From NCBI GenBank assembly GCA_018257865.1, contig JAEUBA010000056.1, positions 62,001-126,000 on the forward strand: a stretch of DNA of 64,000 nt, written 5' to 3'. This document shows, piece after piece, positions 32,104 to 44,753 of the stretch. The notes under the pieces are model-generated. The model did no database searches and was not told the DNA's origin. It was given only the letters and a program-made list of their open reading frames with translations. Position numbers and translations under genes: made by a program. Each line of letters starts with the position of its first letter. Position 1 is the first letter of the stretch. The stretch is from Stereocaulon alpinum (taxonomy: Eukaryota > Ascomycota > Lecanoromycetes > Lecanorales > Stereocaulaceae).

Positions 32104-35100
32104 CGTGAAATTTTCAATCAACGCCCAATTATGGGAATTTATCACTCTGCCATTCTCCTTGCCTAAGCAGAATACATCGTTCTGTTTCACTGAGGTGGCT
32201 CAGCAATTTCCATATCACCATTCATATACGAATCTGCATTCTCGATGTGGTGTGATTGTCATTTTATTCCATTCACTGGACAAGCATACTCCGAGACGCA
32301 TTTGATGAACTAAAACGTCGAATCTCACCTGTGTCAGTCCCTAAAACACTATATGCTCATCAATCCAACATCTTTGACGATCAGCGCGGAGACTCGCCTC
32401 CAAAGAGCTTGGGCAAAGTGGAAGTCCCACGGTTTACGACGCTCAAGCACAGCAACACAATGCCTCGAAAGTCCATTCCTCTACCTCCCAGAAAAGCTGT
32501 GACTCACATAGCTAGCTGTAAGCATACCGAGCTTCCCTTCGCAAAGAGCTCGAGATCTTTGGTCATAATGGTGCATTAAAGAACGTTAAATGAAATGAGC
32601 ACTTTCGGATTATCCTTCCGTGAACGTAGATGACCAAGGCTTTTAGTAGACACACAAACACTTGACTGCCTTGAGGTATCTCCCCAAACAACTTTCGTGA
32701 GAGGAGAAACTTATCTGCAAGCTTATTTCAATCATCTTCCGCTTATTGCTCTCACCCACAATCACCAGAATTGACGCTCTTCACTCATTCATCATTATAG
32801 CTTGCCCGATTAGCAAACAAACAACTTAATCACTGTTTTCCCAACTTCTTCTCGAAAGAGTCTAGCGCATACGAAGCTTAAGAAAGTACCTCTGTCGATA
32901 TGAGAGGACTATACAACGCTGGCGCCGACCGGCCTTGATTATGATATTACACCCCGGTTAAAGAAGCCAAAGTGGATACCAACGCTGATTATGTTAGACG
33001 ATTTTCCCTCTACTTCACACCTTCAGACAAGAACAACTTTGGTTATAAAAGTTAAATAGAAGCTCACTATGACTTGAAAATCAATCGAACTACTCACGAC
33101 TTCTTTCTTACTCCTACAAGCTTGGGTCACATCGATACTGTGTAGGTCTACGAGTGAATTCTCCAAGATATATTCACAGTCTATGCCGTCCTCAAGTAAG
33201 CTAAGTTTTGCCGGATTAAGCTGCTGTTCCTGCTGCGTTGACCTGAAAGATTGTAATAACTCTAGACTACAAACAACGCTACTGTCTGCAATTCTTCACA
33301 TCCGAACAATAGGCTTGGATTGAATAAACCTCCATCAGCCACAGCTGATCTCGCCCCTATGATAGTCGCAAAAGTGTCAGTCAGCACAATACGGTCTATG
33401 GGGGGAATCAGCCATATCCTCGCCTTGATTTCCCGCACCTCTAACCTTGATCCTACTAGGTCCCCTTCACCCTCCTCCACTTGGACCTCTTCTTTCATCA
33501 CACATGATCCTGTATACCACCGTCATGCCTCTCGGAGACCCGTCGAGACTGTCGCAGTTATGGCCAATCGCGACCATATCCATCCTATCACGAACGTGAC
33601 CCCAAACCCTCCACAAAGTGAACTCCGTCAGAGGACCGAGGGCTCATTGCCATAATAACGATCAACGACTTTGATATGTACGGTTATCAGACAGATAGCA
33701 CAATGTGATCAAAGCTGATTGCTGAATTACCTAGCTGAAGCGAAGAACCTCCTGAGGATGCGAAATATTGACTATCCTTCAACTGTTCCGTCCCATACAC
33801 CTCTCCAACGAAGTAGCTGAAAGGCACCAGGAGTATTGACAACAAACCATCCGTGGGTCAGGGGACAACGGCCATCGCCATTGGCTCCAATTCAAGCTTA
33901 TGGTACGCGTTACCCTGGGAAATACATAAGAGCAAGGCGATCACAACAGGCAAGGTTGATGCCACATCAGTCTAAAGACTATACATCAGGCCAACATGTG
34001 CTGGGTCCTCTTCCAGCTCTATCGCCACCCCATTTTCGTGACCTGTGGACTGCACCACGTGGCCCTTGCTTCGAATTCAACACAACTGAACATCAATACG
34101 AGAACCCTCTATCGCATGCATTCGACGGCACATTACGATGCTGTCCCTACTGCCACCTCTATCATAGTTTTCTCGACATCCAAACGGTGCAATTGATACC
34201 CTGATCGTTCACTGGCCACAACATGCCTTCTCTACGCCGTTAATGGGTGACTTAGAGGGCATCTCAAGCTTTGTGTTGACACTCTAGGTAATTCTGGCAA
34301 CACACACTCATAGTGGCGAGTGCCAGCCTTTCCTCATCGCATCCGACTTTGAGTGATGGCAATCATATCCCACGGACTAGGTATGCAATTTCGGGTAGAT
34401 GCTATGATGACCGATTCGCGACACCTCAAGCAATGATACATTGGGACACGAAGTCACGATACTATTAGGATCACATCTCAATTAGTGGTGCTAGCAGAGC
34501 CTTACACTTTCGAGATCGCTACCTCAAGACCATGGTTCAGATTATTTTCGGCTCCAGTAAAGAATCAGGTCAATTCCCGATTCACCCCTAGAAGCTTTAT
34601 TCGGTCAGCTGCGTTCAGTGGACAGTCAAAGAGATACAATCTACCAATCGCAAGGACTGACCAACTTCAGACAGCCAAACGTGCGCAGAGCCAAATCTCA
34701 GAACCGATGGAGGATTTCGTCCTGTCGTTATGATACAGGGACTGGACAGACCGAGGATTTCACACCTCAGAATGGATCTTTGATTGATCATCCACCATGC
34801 ACGGCTGAGTTACGTGCAACACATGGGCCTCGGAGTTGGTCCCAGCATGACTGCAGCACCTCAGTGCCAAGGCGTTAGCCGCATCACCTCATACGCGAAA
34901 CGTCGAGAAAGACACCTTTGCTCGAGCTTCGCCTGAAACAGAATGAAGAGAACAATGCTTGACATCTTTCTATCCACCATTATGACGTGACACAGCGGTC
35001 CGCTACAGGCAGCCGCGTTACGAAAGCAATTGCACACCCAAAAGCGGGATGAGCACCTCAGCCCCGGCCTTCCACCCTCCTTTATCATCAACAAGCACCT

Positions 35101-38100
35101 TCCGTCAAGGATTGCATGAGCACCTTACTCTTCCAGAGCACCTCACTCTCTCTAAAGATCTCTCGTTGGACAGCCTTAACACGGTTCACACATTTCCACA
35201 AAGGCTCGGACTTGGTCGCCAGTCCAAGGCGTTTGTCCGCTCGGACGGCAAAACCCTAGTCCTGAGTTGCTGACACCAATTCCTTTGTTCAGACCAAGGA
35301 TAGCACAAGAAATTTATAGTGACGAACCGACTCGGCTTCTCACTTCATATTGCGCTTCCTAAAGATCTCACCGCATAATCCCCACCTTCCAGCTACTTCA
35401 ACACTGTCCGTTCTGCTTCTTCAAGTCATGGTCACAAGTACGAATACTTCTTGACACGATAGCAGCCGATCTCGAGTGAAGAATGCTATTCGCTTAGACA
35501 TAGGAGAGAACCTACTACAGCCACCATACCTAGGCTATCTCACCAGAACTGCAACGACCAATGTGGTTCATGGTGCTGCTCATCTCATTCATGCTAATGA
35601 ATAACGCTTACGATTCTTGCATCGGACACTTCCAGGAAATTTCATGTTAGTAATGTGTCTTCGTCCTTCTCTGCATTGAATGTCTATGTTGCGAGATGCT
35701 TGACCTCATGCTCACCCGCGGAGCCGAGCCGGTGTACGCAATCGTTCTTGCATTCGCCTTCACCCAGCAGGGACAATTCATTCTATCCGGCTCTTCTTGT
35801 GTCCTCGAGAACACATTCCACCACGTCTTCGACCATGAGAACTTCACTTCGGTCAACTACTTGCACACTCCGCGTCTCTACTGGTGATCAAGCCGATATC
35901 TATTATTCACTTTCGACTTTTTGTTCATGCTAGAAGAGCAGACCAACGCAGAGGATACATGAACCGCGTATATTGAAAGTCTGATTCCCTATCTGGTATG
36001 CAACCGTTCAACTGCTGCTGGAGTCTGACACATTGAAACAAGGCCAATGGCGGCTGGTGCAGGAGGAGCTCCGACTATTGGCATATCATTGAATTACATG
36101 GGAAGTAGAGGTGAATTCGTTACACTCTGCGATTTAGGTACTCAAATCTTCGACGAAGTGAAGCAGAGGTCTTCGAGGAATTGCCATGGTTTCACCCCCG
36201 AAGAGGTCCCCATCCATTTCACCCGGCAAAACCACCAACAAAAATGCCACATCGACAACCGTTAACGAAATGACGAGTAAATACGTTCTACATATTACTA
36301 TTGTAGCAAATGCCGCGCAATATTGACGAGTGAGATATCGTTGTATCATGACAATAGTCCGAAACAAAAGTACGACTCCTCATAAGACAAGACCATAAGG
36401 TGCCCTTCAATGGCCGTGATAGAATTCTTATGCTCATTGTGGGTCAGCAGAGCATTCTGGAAAGCCTCATTCTTTTAATTTAGTAGTCCTCAGGTGCCTG
36501 TCACTGGAAATTTTCTGGGACGAATTTACGAATCCAAGTCACCTCCCGTTGCTCATCACATGCTTGCCAGTCATTATTGGCGTTATGACAGTCGGAAAAG
36601 CCGAAATTGAAGATCCGGTGACTGCGTCGTTCTCTGCGGAGCCTATGGGAAATGACCTCTCTCACACATCAATATTCCGCGGATCAGAAATTTGTCTTCT
36701 AGCATGACTTTCAAAGCCTTCAGTCATTGAGACAACTACCAGGACAGAGTCGAGAAGCTAAAGAAATATATCAAGACGAGGAGACGCATGTTAGTGATGG
36801 GTTTGAATGGTCCAGCATCTAGGAAGCCAACGTTTTGAATACGCAACCATTGCATGAAAATTCTTGTGTTCTCAGAAGTGGTCTGGCAGTCATTTCTGCT
36901 GGCATGCGAAACACTCAACCTTAGCTTGCCAAGACTCTGTCTACCCGTCCAGCAAATGATCTGCTCGGTAGCATTCCTTTGTGGGCAGATCGATCATAGG
37001 AACATATTGAGTGCACTTATAACCAAGACATAGCATTTGCATCAGACACTGTTTGATCACGGAGGCTGGACATTCCATGCCTCGACGAGTGTATGCATGT
37101 TTGCAGGTTACTAGCGCCGTAGCTTTGGCAATAACGGAACATACCCCGGGAGCCAGCTCTGCTCCTTCAAACGGTTCTTGTCTCGGCTCTTGAGGGTGAT
37201 AGATATTGATACAGCATGAAAGCTAGTATTCTTAGATGAGAGGAAAAATACGCTGACTAGGCTGGCGTGCAATAAAGAACGGGAGTCGTTGATGGTCAAC
37301 CACGAGTTGCTGACCTGAACGATCTGGAACAGGCCTCCTCTTCGCATGTCATGGAACCGAGGACCCTTAAGGATCTCGGCATTGGCTTCTGTAACTGAAG
37401 TATGAACTGTTGGACAATCAATGCTCGTAGAAACAGACGATCAACAGACGACTCGCTTGTCACCGCTCACATACCGCGAGCTCCCTGGCTTCTACAATGC
37501 CACACTTTCAAGGATGCCTCGCGTATCAACACTCAGCCTAGAAAACACGATTGGGTCGGCAAAGACGTCCTTTCATCACACGATGATCCCATCAGCATTA
37601 GGTTTAATCACTCTGCCAAATGGAGCATCCGAGAGTGAGTCTGCTCTGTATATCGTCGAGTGATGTACACCTTTCTTCCCACGAGAGGCGCTCCACTACC
37701 CTCAGACTATGCTTGCTGTACATTGGACGGTCTTTCCCGGCGACTTTGGGTACTCCTTTCCTGGCGACCACGGTGCGATCTTTGTGAGGCCTCGAACTTG
37801 TTATCATTAATTTCTATACTCGTGTTTAATTCTATTTGTCTTCTTGTACTCGCCGTGGCTGCAACCCACCGGCCTTTTTTCTCACCTTAGTGTTCTTCTA
37901 GCTACCACCCTCATTGACAATCTGGCACTTCCAAGCCTGTGACATGAGCTCGCTACGTACTATTCAAGACTGTCACTATCGCCAAGTCCCTGCTACGATA
38001 GCTCACCAGATCCTCTTCCAACCCAACGACCTGCTGCCTTGTCTTTCTCTCTCCATTCACACTTACATTTTCCTCTCCCAAATCTTCTGAACTGGAGGAA

Positions 38101-39830
38101 GACTGCCCTCCGTACCTGATTGGTAAAGGGAATTTGTAATGGAGGTGGACATCAATACAGAATGGCATCAAGATACAGTAAGCTCGGTGGCCTGGTAAAG
38201 TGAAGTGTCATCCAACCCTATACATCATAATCCTCGGTCCTTCGTCTCTACTGAAATTCAGCGCTACACACTTGAAGGCCGCAGCCAGGCTAGACCTGTC
38301 GTAAATCATTGACAAAATCACAGACATACCATGTGCTGTTATCGTAAAGCTCAAGGGAGTCACATGCTGGTCAATTTGTGCTACTTAATCAAGTCTCATC
38401 GCATAGCTTTATATACATACATTCGTCAGAATACACGTGCGCGGGATAGACACAGGTGGAGGCGGCTGGCCTCATAACAAGTCTCCTTGACTAATTCTCA
38501 ATCTTGACATAGGTAGACTCAGCCCTTTGTTCGAACGGGTGGCTTTCCCCTCACTAGCCCATAGAAGCCATCTGGCTACGAAGGAGCACAAGAGAACAAC
38601 CCACATCGTTACAACAAAGCGTTGATCAAGAAACCTTCTATTACTGGACAGATTCAATTGAGTGTTGCGGAAGAAGGAGTATGTTAGGACTGATAGATCG
38701 CATCATTTGGACCAATAGACCATTTCAGCACCTGTGGGAAAGCCACTTCGAGAATGTGCTTTTAAGCGTAAGCCTAGAGATCTACGGTCAATAATCTCTC
38801 CACGTGTGGAAGAAGCCTGTTCTACGATGCAGTGGTGGGCAGTACAAATATTTCTTGGCAAGAAGTAAGATTACTTGGTGGGTATATATCACAAAGCTCA
38901 CATCGATCGATTCTCAGATGGAACTTCCGCTTTCTTGTCTGACAATGAATCTCCTACATAAAATGGAAGATCTGCGCAAAGCTTTATCGTGCTGGTCTTC
39001 GCGTCATTCGAATCCGAGGTGAACGCCGAGAGAAAGGCTGCAAAGACAAGCGAATGGGGAACATCAAGTGAGGAAAGTCTCGAATTTCCTCCGCTGGGTC
39101 ATCCATGAGACTGCTATCAGGTACTCGAGCCACGAGAATATCGTGATGTCGTCCCCGAGCATGGTCTGGGCGAAAGATCATGCTAGCCATAGCAATTGCG
39201 ACTCAGAGGCTCTGTACTAATTGCTCGAGGGCGTCTGAAGAACTTGAGATGCTTGTTGTAGGTATTTCGCTCTATGGGAAAACGACCGCGAATCAAGCTC
39301 CTAAGCTCGCTATGCCGTCACATAACATTCTGGGGCTGATGGCGGTGATGTTCGACCACATCAGGATTAAGATGCAGAATTCGGCTCAGCTTCAAACGAA
39401 AGAAGCGCTTATTCAAGGTAATATGTCTCTGGCTTTGAGTGTTCCTGAAGGCGGAATCTGACAAGGCGAACGCATGGCGCGCCTTCCAGGCCATGTACGT
39501 GAATGATCCAGCTTAGCTACTTGATATTCGGTCCTTTCTTGAAGCACCCACGTTCGAAGGAAATGAACGATGATCGGGCAGAAGGCCAGATCAAAAGAGC
39601 ATGTGCAGTACCGCGCAGATTCTGAAGTATTCTTTACATGAACCTTATCTATAAGAACGACAAAACAATCGATACCACTAGCAGCCGATAGTGGTCGACA
39701 ACAACATTGAGGATATCATAAGACCTCAAAGCACTGGTCAAACCCGTCCTCCCTTGCGAGGGAGGCCGGGTTTGAGCTGCTGGCACATGCCGTTTGGCCC
39801 TGCTCCCCTCCATAACCTTTCTCCCACCTC

Positions 39831-40155
39831 AAAACGCTCGAGATCAGACTTGGTCCGGTATGTTTCCGTCTTCTTTACCTAAACACCTTAGAGATCAGCC
39901 CTTCACAGCACCATATAGCTCTGTGCACCCCCTTTCACACTCCTACCCCCTCGATTCACTGCATATGGACTTCGATCAGGGGTGTTTGCCATTTTAACAG
40001 TGGTGTTCAGTAGCTCGCACCGCCGTTCATCATAGATTCATTCCTGATCCGCCGTTTTCTTCGCCGTTCGGCACCCTTGCCCCCGCAACACCGTCCGTTT
40101 ACCAGTGAAACGCCCGAAATCAGACTTGTATCGATTTGTTTCCGTTTTCTTCACC
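39831..40155. repeat. Diverged direct repeat of about 49 bp
   Basis: Copy A at 39831-39879 and copy B at 40107-40155 share aaacgc.cga.atcagactt and tgtttccgt.ttctt.acc in the same order and spacing. The copies are about 276 bp apart and differ at roughly ten positions. Confidence 0.7.
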
Positions 40156-41056
40156 GCTGTTGACCCTTTATCCTAACCTTTTCAGTATCGACATGTCTGA
40201 TCAGACCCACTCAGGTGGCCTCTTATACCACTTCCCATCCTACCTCTACCTCTTGCCAACCAAACAAACCGCAAGTCACAACCTAAGTCACACCTCAGCA
40301 ACGACTGCAACCTTTAGAACACCAACTTGAAGCAAAAAACATCATTCCAACAACCACTATCTCTTGCAGCCGAGCGTCAACCCTTACTTATCGCCTGCAT
40401 ACCACTGGAGATTGAGCAACGAGATCAAACCAATCTTGAACACGAATATCCCGCCATTGCTAGTCTACGCATATCTTTATGCGTGAGAAAGACCATTCCA
40501 TGAAACTTTCCCACCACGAAAATGTCATCATCTACAGTGCAACAGCACCTCACTTCTTCAAAACTCAGGCGCCTTTCCACAGTCTCACCGCTCGCACTAT
40601 CCAAGTAGCCGAAGCAAAAATCTAGCATCCTACTCATTATCACGAGCTTGTCCAACTGCACATACATCCAAACGATCCCTATACTGCCTTGTATGACTCG
40701 TTGCGCCACAAAATCGTCCTGCACGTGAATAAAGAACTGGGTCGGTCTTGGAACTCCACGTATCAGGCCAAACACAAAGGTAGTCTCTACAACATACGAC
40801 ATTATAATTACGGTAGACGCACTTACGCATCATGACTGGGCAGCACTTCGTGCTGCTGTTCTGCGGATACTAGACAGTGTGAGCAGTACGAGGTCAGAAC
40901 AGGAAGTGGCGTTCAGCTCTCATCACTTGATCAATCACAGGCGCCGCTCCCGAGAACCCACACGACGGGTCCCGAAACAAGAGGGTGCACATGTGCTACC
41001 TCATAAAAACACGCTATCAAGCCGAAAACAAAGGCCTTGCTATTCTTCCTCCTTCA

Positions 41057-41251
41057 TGATGTCTATTATGTGCATAGAGCTTATGGAAAGTAGACAGCGA
41101 CGTCTTTCGTGTCCCGTATGGATGGGATACTCGGGCGACGTAGAAACCAAGATGATGCTCTTTTTCTTGTTTTACCGCGTCTGTTATGTGGCTAGAGCCA
41201 TATCATTCTAGACAATAGCGTCTTCCTTGTCCCGTATGGATGGGGCACTCG
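41057..41251. repeat. Diverged tandem duplication, unit about 119 bp
   Basis: Segments 41057-41133 and 41176-41251 both contain gtct.ttatgtg, tagag, tagaca and then a shared block tgtcccgtatggatggg followed by ACTCG. This is an old local duplication in otherwise featureless DNA. Confidence 0.75.
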
Positions 41252-41624
41252 AAGAGCGGACCCGATTGGTTGTCCTGGGAGTTGGGGGATGCAGATTGGT
41301 TGGGTCGTGTTTAGAGAGATCATAGTCTATATCAAGAGACGGTGCTTCGACTTGAGGTACTGATGTGTAGATAAGGGGTTGATGGAGAAGTACCTGCCAG
41401 CGACAGGTAAGAGAAGAAGTCTCATGGAACAGGGTTACAGGGTTGTGAGATGGAATGTATTAGTAGCTTGTAGCTTTTGATTAACCGTGTCGCTTCTCCG
41501 TCGTGATTGAGCACACCACCCAAAAGGAAAAGGCTCGAGCCTAATGCATCTCTCATGTATATGGTTTCCCCGCTTGTAGGAGGACCAACCTAGTAGTCCC
41601 TGGGTATCAAGTGTCTTCATCCCC

Positions 41625-43267
41625 TCAGAATCCCTGCTGCCTATGCCACTTCTCCTTCCATCCCGGAAACCATGGACTCTCCTCCAGAGTCCTAACCTCC
41701 CAGTCCCTCTCCACAATCCCGTTCTCCTCTTGCTCGTCAGCCCATTTCTCCAGCGCAGGCAATGCCACGTGCTCCACGTGCCAAGTACTCTTGTACTCCA
41801 TGATATTCTTTTTGCCTTCCTTCAGTATCTTTGAAATAAGTGCCGGTATGTATGGCTCGTCCCTGAACTCTTCGATCGGTGTGAAGAGCGCTTTGAAGTT
41901 GAAAATTATGGCGCCGGAGAGGGGCAGACGGCGGAGCGTTTGCCAGTCTACGCGGAGGTGGATGCGTGAGAGAGGCAGGTCGGGCTGTTGAACTTCTCGG
42001 TGCTTTTCGTGGGGGTCACCTGGGGGCATGAAGAGAGGCTTGTCGATCTCAAGACCCCACGAGCCGCGTTGGATGGGACGATCGGTTGGTAGACGAGAGA
42101 AGTATCTGTAAGGAAGGTATTAGGAGGGCTTCTGCTATCGCAAAGGATGTATTCACCTGTCCATTGAGAACTCCATCTTCGCTTTGTAGTCTGGTATTGG
42201 CGAGTGGATTTCTTTGAGCTGCAAGCCAAGCTTTGTGTCCACGTTCCAGCCAAGGGACGAGCAGAGTAGGCCTGCACGAAAGTAGTACATGCCGTCTTCA
42301 GGGTTGCGAAGCATGACTGCGAAGTCTTCGGGTACATTCTCCAGAAGCACATGAAGAGGATGCATATCTTTAATAATGGTCTCGTTCTTGAGAAGGCTAT
42401 TGCGGAAAACGTACCCTTTCGACCTCGAATAGACGAGTGAAAAGTATTGAGGGTAGCGTGCGCAGAGGAACTGTAACGCATTCTCCATGATCTCTTTGCA
42501 GCCCAACTCGCTGCCTGGGAGGTAATTCAATACCATCTTATCAAACTTCTTGAATAGTCCTTTACGCTCTGCGATGCGTTCAACATAGGTATGTTCAAGC
42601 TCGAGCCACCACTCAGGCTCCAGTTGACTCAGGGCTGCGAGGTCATCAGTGGAGATAGCAATGGAAGAGAGAGCAAATACGTACACATTGTCTGGTGATA
42701 CGCCCATCTGAACGGACGGTAAGGTCTTGGAATTGCTTTATCGATCTCGAATCCTGCGTATGCTTCTGGTAACGGTACGCCACTGAGCTTAGAGTAGTCT
42801 GGAAAGTCGCCGAGAGCATTCACTTCTCCAATAGTGATCTCCATGGGCGTATACATCGAGGAGCTGCATTTTCTGTAGTCCGCTTCCCACGGAACGATAT
42901 TCTTCTTAAGCAGCTCTTGGTTTTTGTCGCCATTCTCAGACCTCGTCAGAGCACTGAATATCGAAGTCCAAGACCTTGTCCATATAGGAAGATTACCACG
43001 CGAAGAAGGCGGAAATATATCTGTGTACCCGTTGGGTGGAGGGGCGTTGTTTGGGACCTTCTTCTCTGGGGTCAGTGATCGCGGTGGCGTCTTTGAAGTC
43101 GATGTGCGCCTTCCTCGCGGGATTTTGGGGAGCCATGATGATAGTTGTTTATGTATGGCCCTCTTTTGCTTTTTCGTCTGAACCAGATACCATATACCAC
43201 TGAGGAGTATCGGGATAGCGACAAGGAGGAGAGACTGAGTTGAAGGTAGCATCTCTTCAATAGACAT
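41625..43267 (-). CDS. DUF3445 family protein (heme-dependent oxidative N-demethylase-like)
   Basis: Three exons, 43267..42685, 42634..42157 and 42105..41625 (introns 50 and 51 nt), encode 513 aa. The ATG at 43267 is chosen because a membrane anchor follows at once (LLLVAIPILLSGIWYLV); an upstream in-frame ATG at 43339 adds 24 residues. Family blocks: RPYRPFRWAYHQTMSLSQLE spanning the first splice, EPEWWLELEHTYVERIAERK, LCARYPQYFSL, PLHVLLENVPEDFAVML, YYFRAGLLCSSLGWNVDTKL, IHSPIPDYKAKMEFSMDRYF, SRLPTDRPIQRGSWGLEIDK and HLRVDWQTLRRLPLSGAIIF. In bacteria the family includes the alpha subunit of heme-dependent oxidative N-demethylases; fungal members are mostly untested and membrane-anchored like this one. 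The substrate is unknown. Confidence 0.92.
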
Positions 43268-44753
43268 GACGAAGCTTCTCACACCAAGTCCTCCTGCTCT
43301 CTGAGCTTGAATGATGAGAGACCGCGGACAATGGTTCAAGCAAGAAGCTGAATGCTAGATGACTTGGCTCAACCGGAAGGAGCCGTAGTTGGCGCAGGTT
43401 TGCTGGACTTGCGGACCAGAAGAAGGCTCACTGAGGCCTGTTATCATCCGACAGCTTCTCTGGTGTTACACAAATGTCAGGTGCCCCTGTTCTTATCGGC
43501 TCCTTAGAGCGTTGTTGCACTCCTCGACTTCGCCTTCCTCCTCAGCTTTCTTTCGCGGAATGAAACAAACGGCCTCCAAATAAATCAAGAATTGTGCATG
43601 TAACTGGCCGTACCATTGCAGTTTTCATGTCACTATGTTCGTTCAATTAGGCGAACATCAAGCACCTCGACTAGTGAAATAGAAGTGGGAAAGAGCAAAC
43701 AAAAGCCTCCACTATATAACGAACCTCCAAATACCTTACGTACTTCATCTCAAACAACACGCCTCGTCAATCCTTCCACCCTATCAGCCATCATACTCGC
43801 TGCATGCCCATATTGGCTTTGCCCTTGGGGGTGGAATGAAGTTAGGATCTCTTCGCCATTTGAAGGCAAGAACGATCTAACAGGATCAACGCTAACCGGA
43901 AGAGGCAATGTGTTCCTTGCTGGTGATACCCCACATCCTTGATATCTGGGTAACTACAGTCCTCGAGGCTCTTTATTCAATGATTACCATATCCTCGATG
44001 GCTACTTGCAGTCTTCACTATATTGCAGGTGCACGAGATGATCCGGACCCTGGTGCATAGGAGCCTCTCGTTGGCCGCTACCATACACAATTGTCAACCT
44101 GATGGTTAGGTGTCAACCTGATAAGCTAGTCCATTTGCTCCAACGTATAAGATGAGGCTGCAAAGTTGTGCCCTTGATGGCGCCATCGGACATAGAAGAG
44201 ATCCGAGCGTAGTAGGCTTTCAACATCGTTCAATTGACAGCTTTCTTTGCAGTATGAACTCTATAAGCTCGTTTGTGTATCGTTTGTGTATCTACATCAA
44301 GGACATCTTTCCCTTTCGCTAATCATTCACTTTCAACGCCCTTCTCCCTCCTTGCTCCCTCCGGTCCGTAATATCACAGGAGTGGGCCTTCCACGGCAAG
44401 CATGTACGAGAACTCGTCCGAGAACGCACAAAAGACCCTTGGTAGACCAGTCATCAGCTATTGTACATGATTAGAAAAACGTAATATACCAGGCCTGACC
44501 GAATACGGTCGGTCAGCCTGTCCCAACGCCATTGATGCCCTCCAGTGGAGGGTCATATATGCAGGACATATGCGGATGAAGAAAAGGTAATGGCCAAGAG
44601 TTGTTGACCGTGTGATATGTGAAGGGTAATGATTAGAGGTGGATATTGGTCTAGCAGGGCAAAGGAATTGCGCTATCGATGGAGAATCCGCCCATTAGGA
44701 TAAACTCGGGATGCGACGATATCGGCGGGAGACGCGGGATATGTGTTGGTCTG
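43268..44753. other. Gene-free interval
   Basis: It includes the DUF3445 promoter and the WSC 3' flank. The 11-bp word gtcaacctgat occurs twice near 44092 and 44112. Nothing else was recognised. Confidence 0.4.

Larger units (their letters stand above)
32104..41624. other. 9.5-kb gene-poor block
   Basis: No open frame exceeds about 125 codons, none carries a motif I recognise, and frames overlap on both strands as in noncoding DNA. The base composition does not look extremely AT-rich, and CA/TG dinucleotides are still common, so heavy RIP is not evident by eye. The best frames are 35696-35887, 36047-36265, 39180-39461 and 40425-40802 (-); each could be an old exon fragment. Two diverged direct-repeat pairs are listed separately. 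No transposase or reverse-transcriptase motif was found. Confidence 0.5.

Noticed and set aside
32104..41624. Transposon or retroelement in the gene-poor block
   Set aside because: No integrase, reverse transcriptase, transposase or long terminal repeats could be recognised, and strong RIP is not visible by eye.
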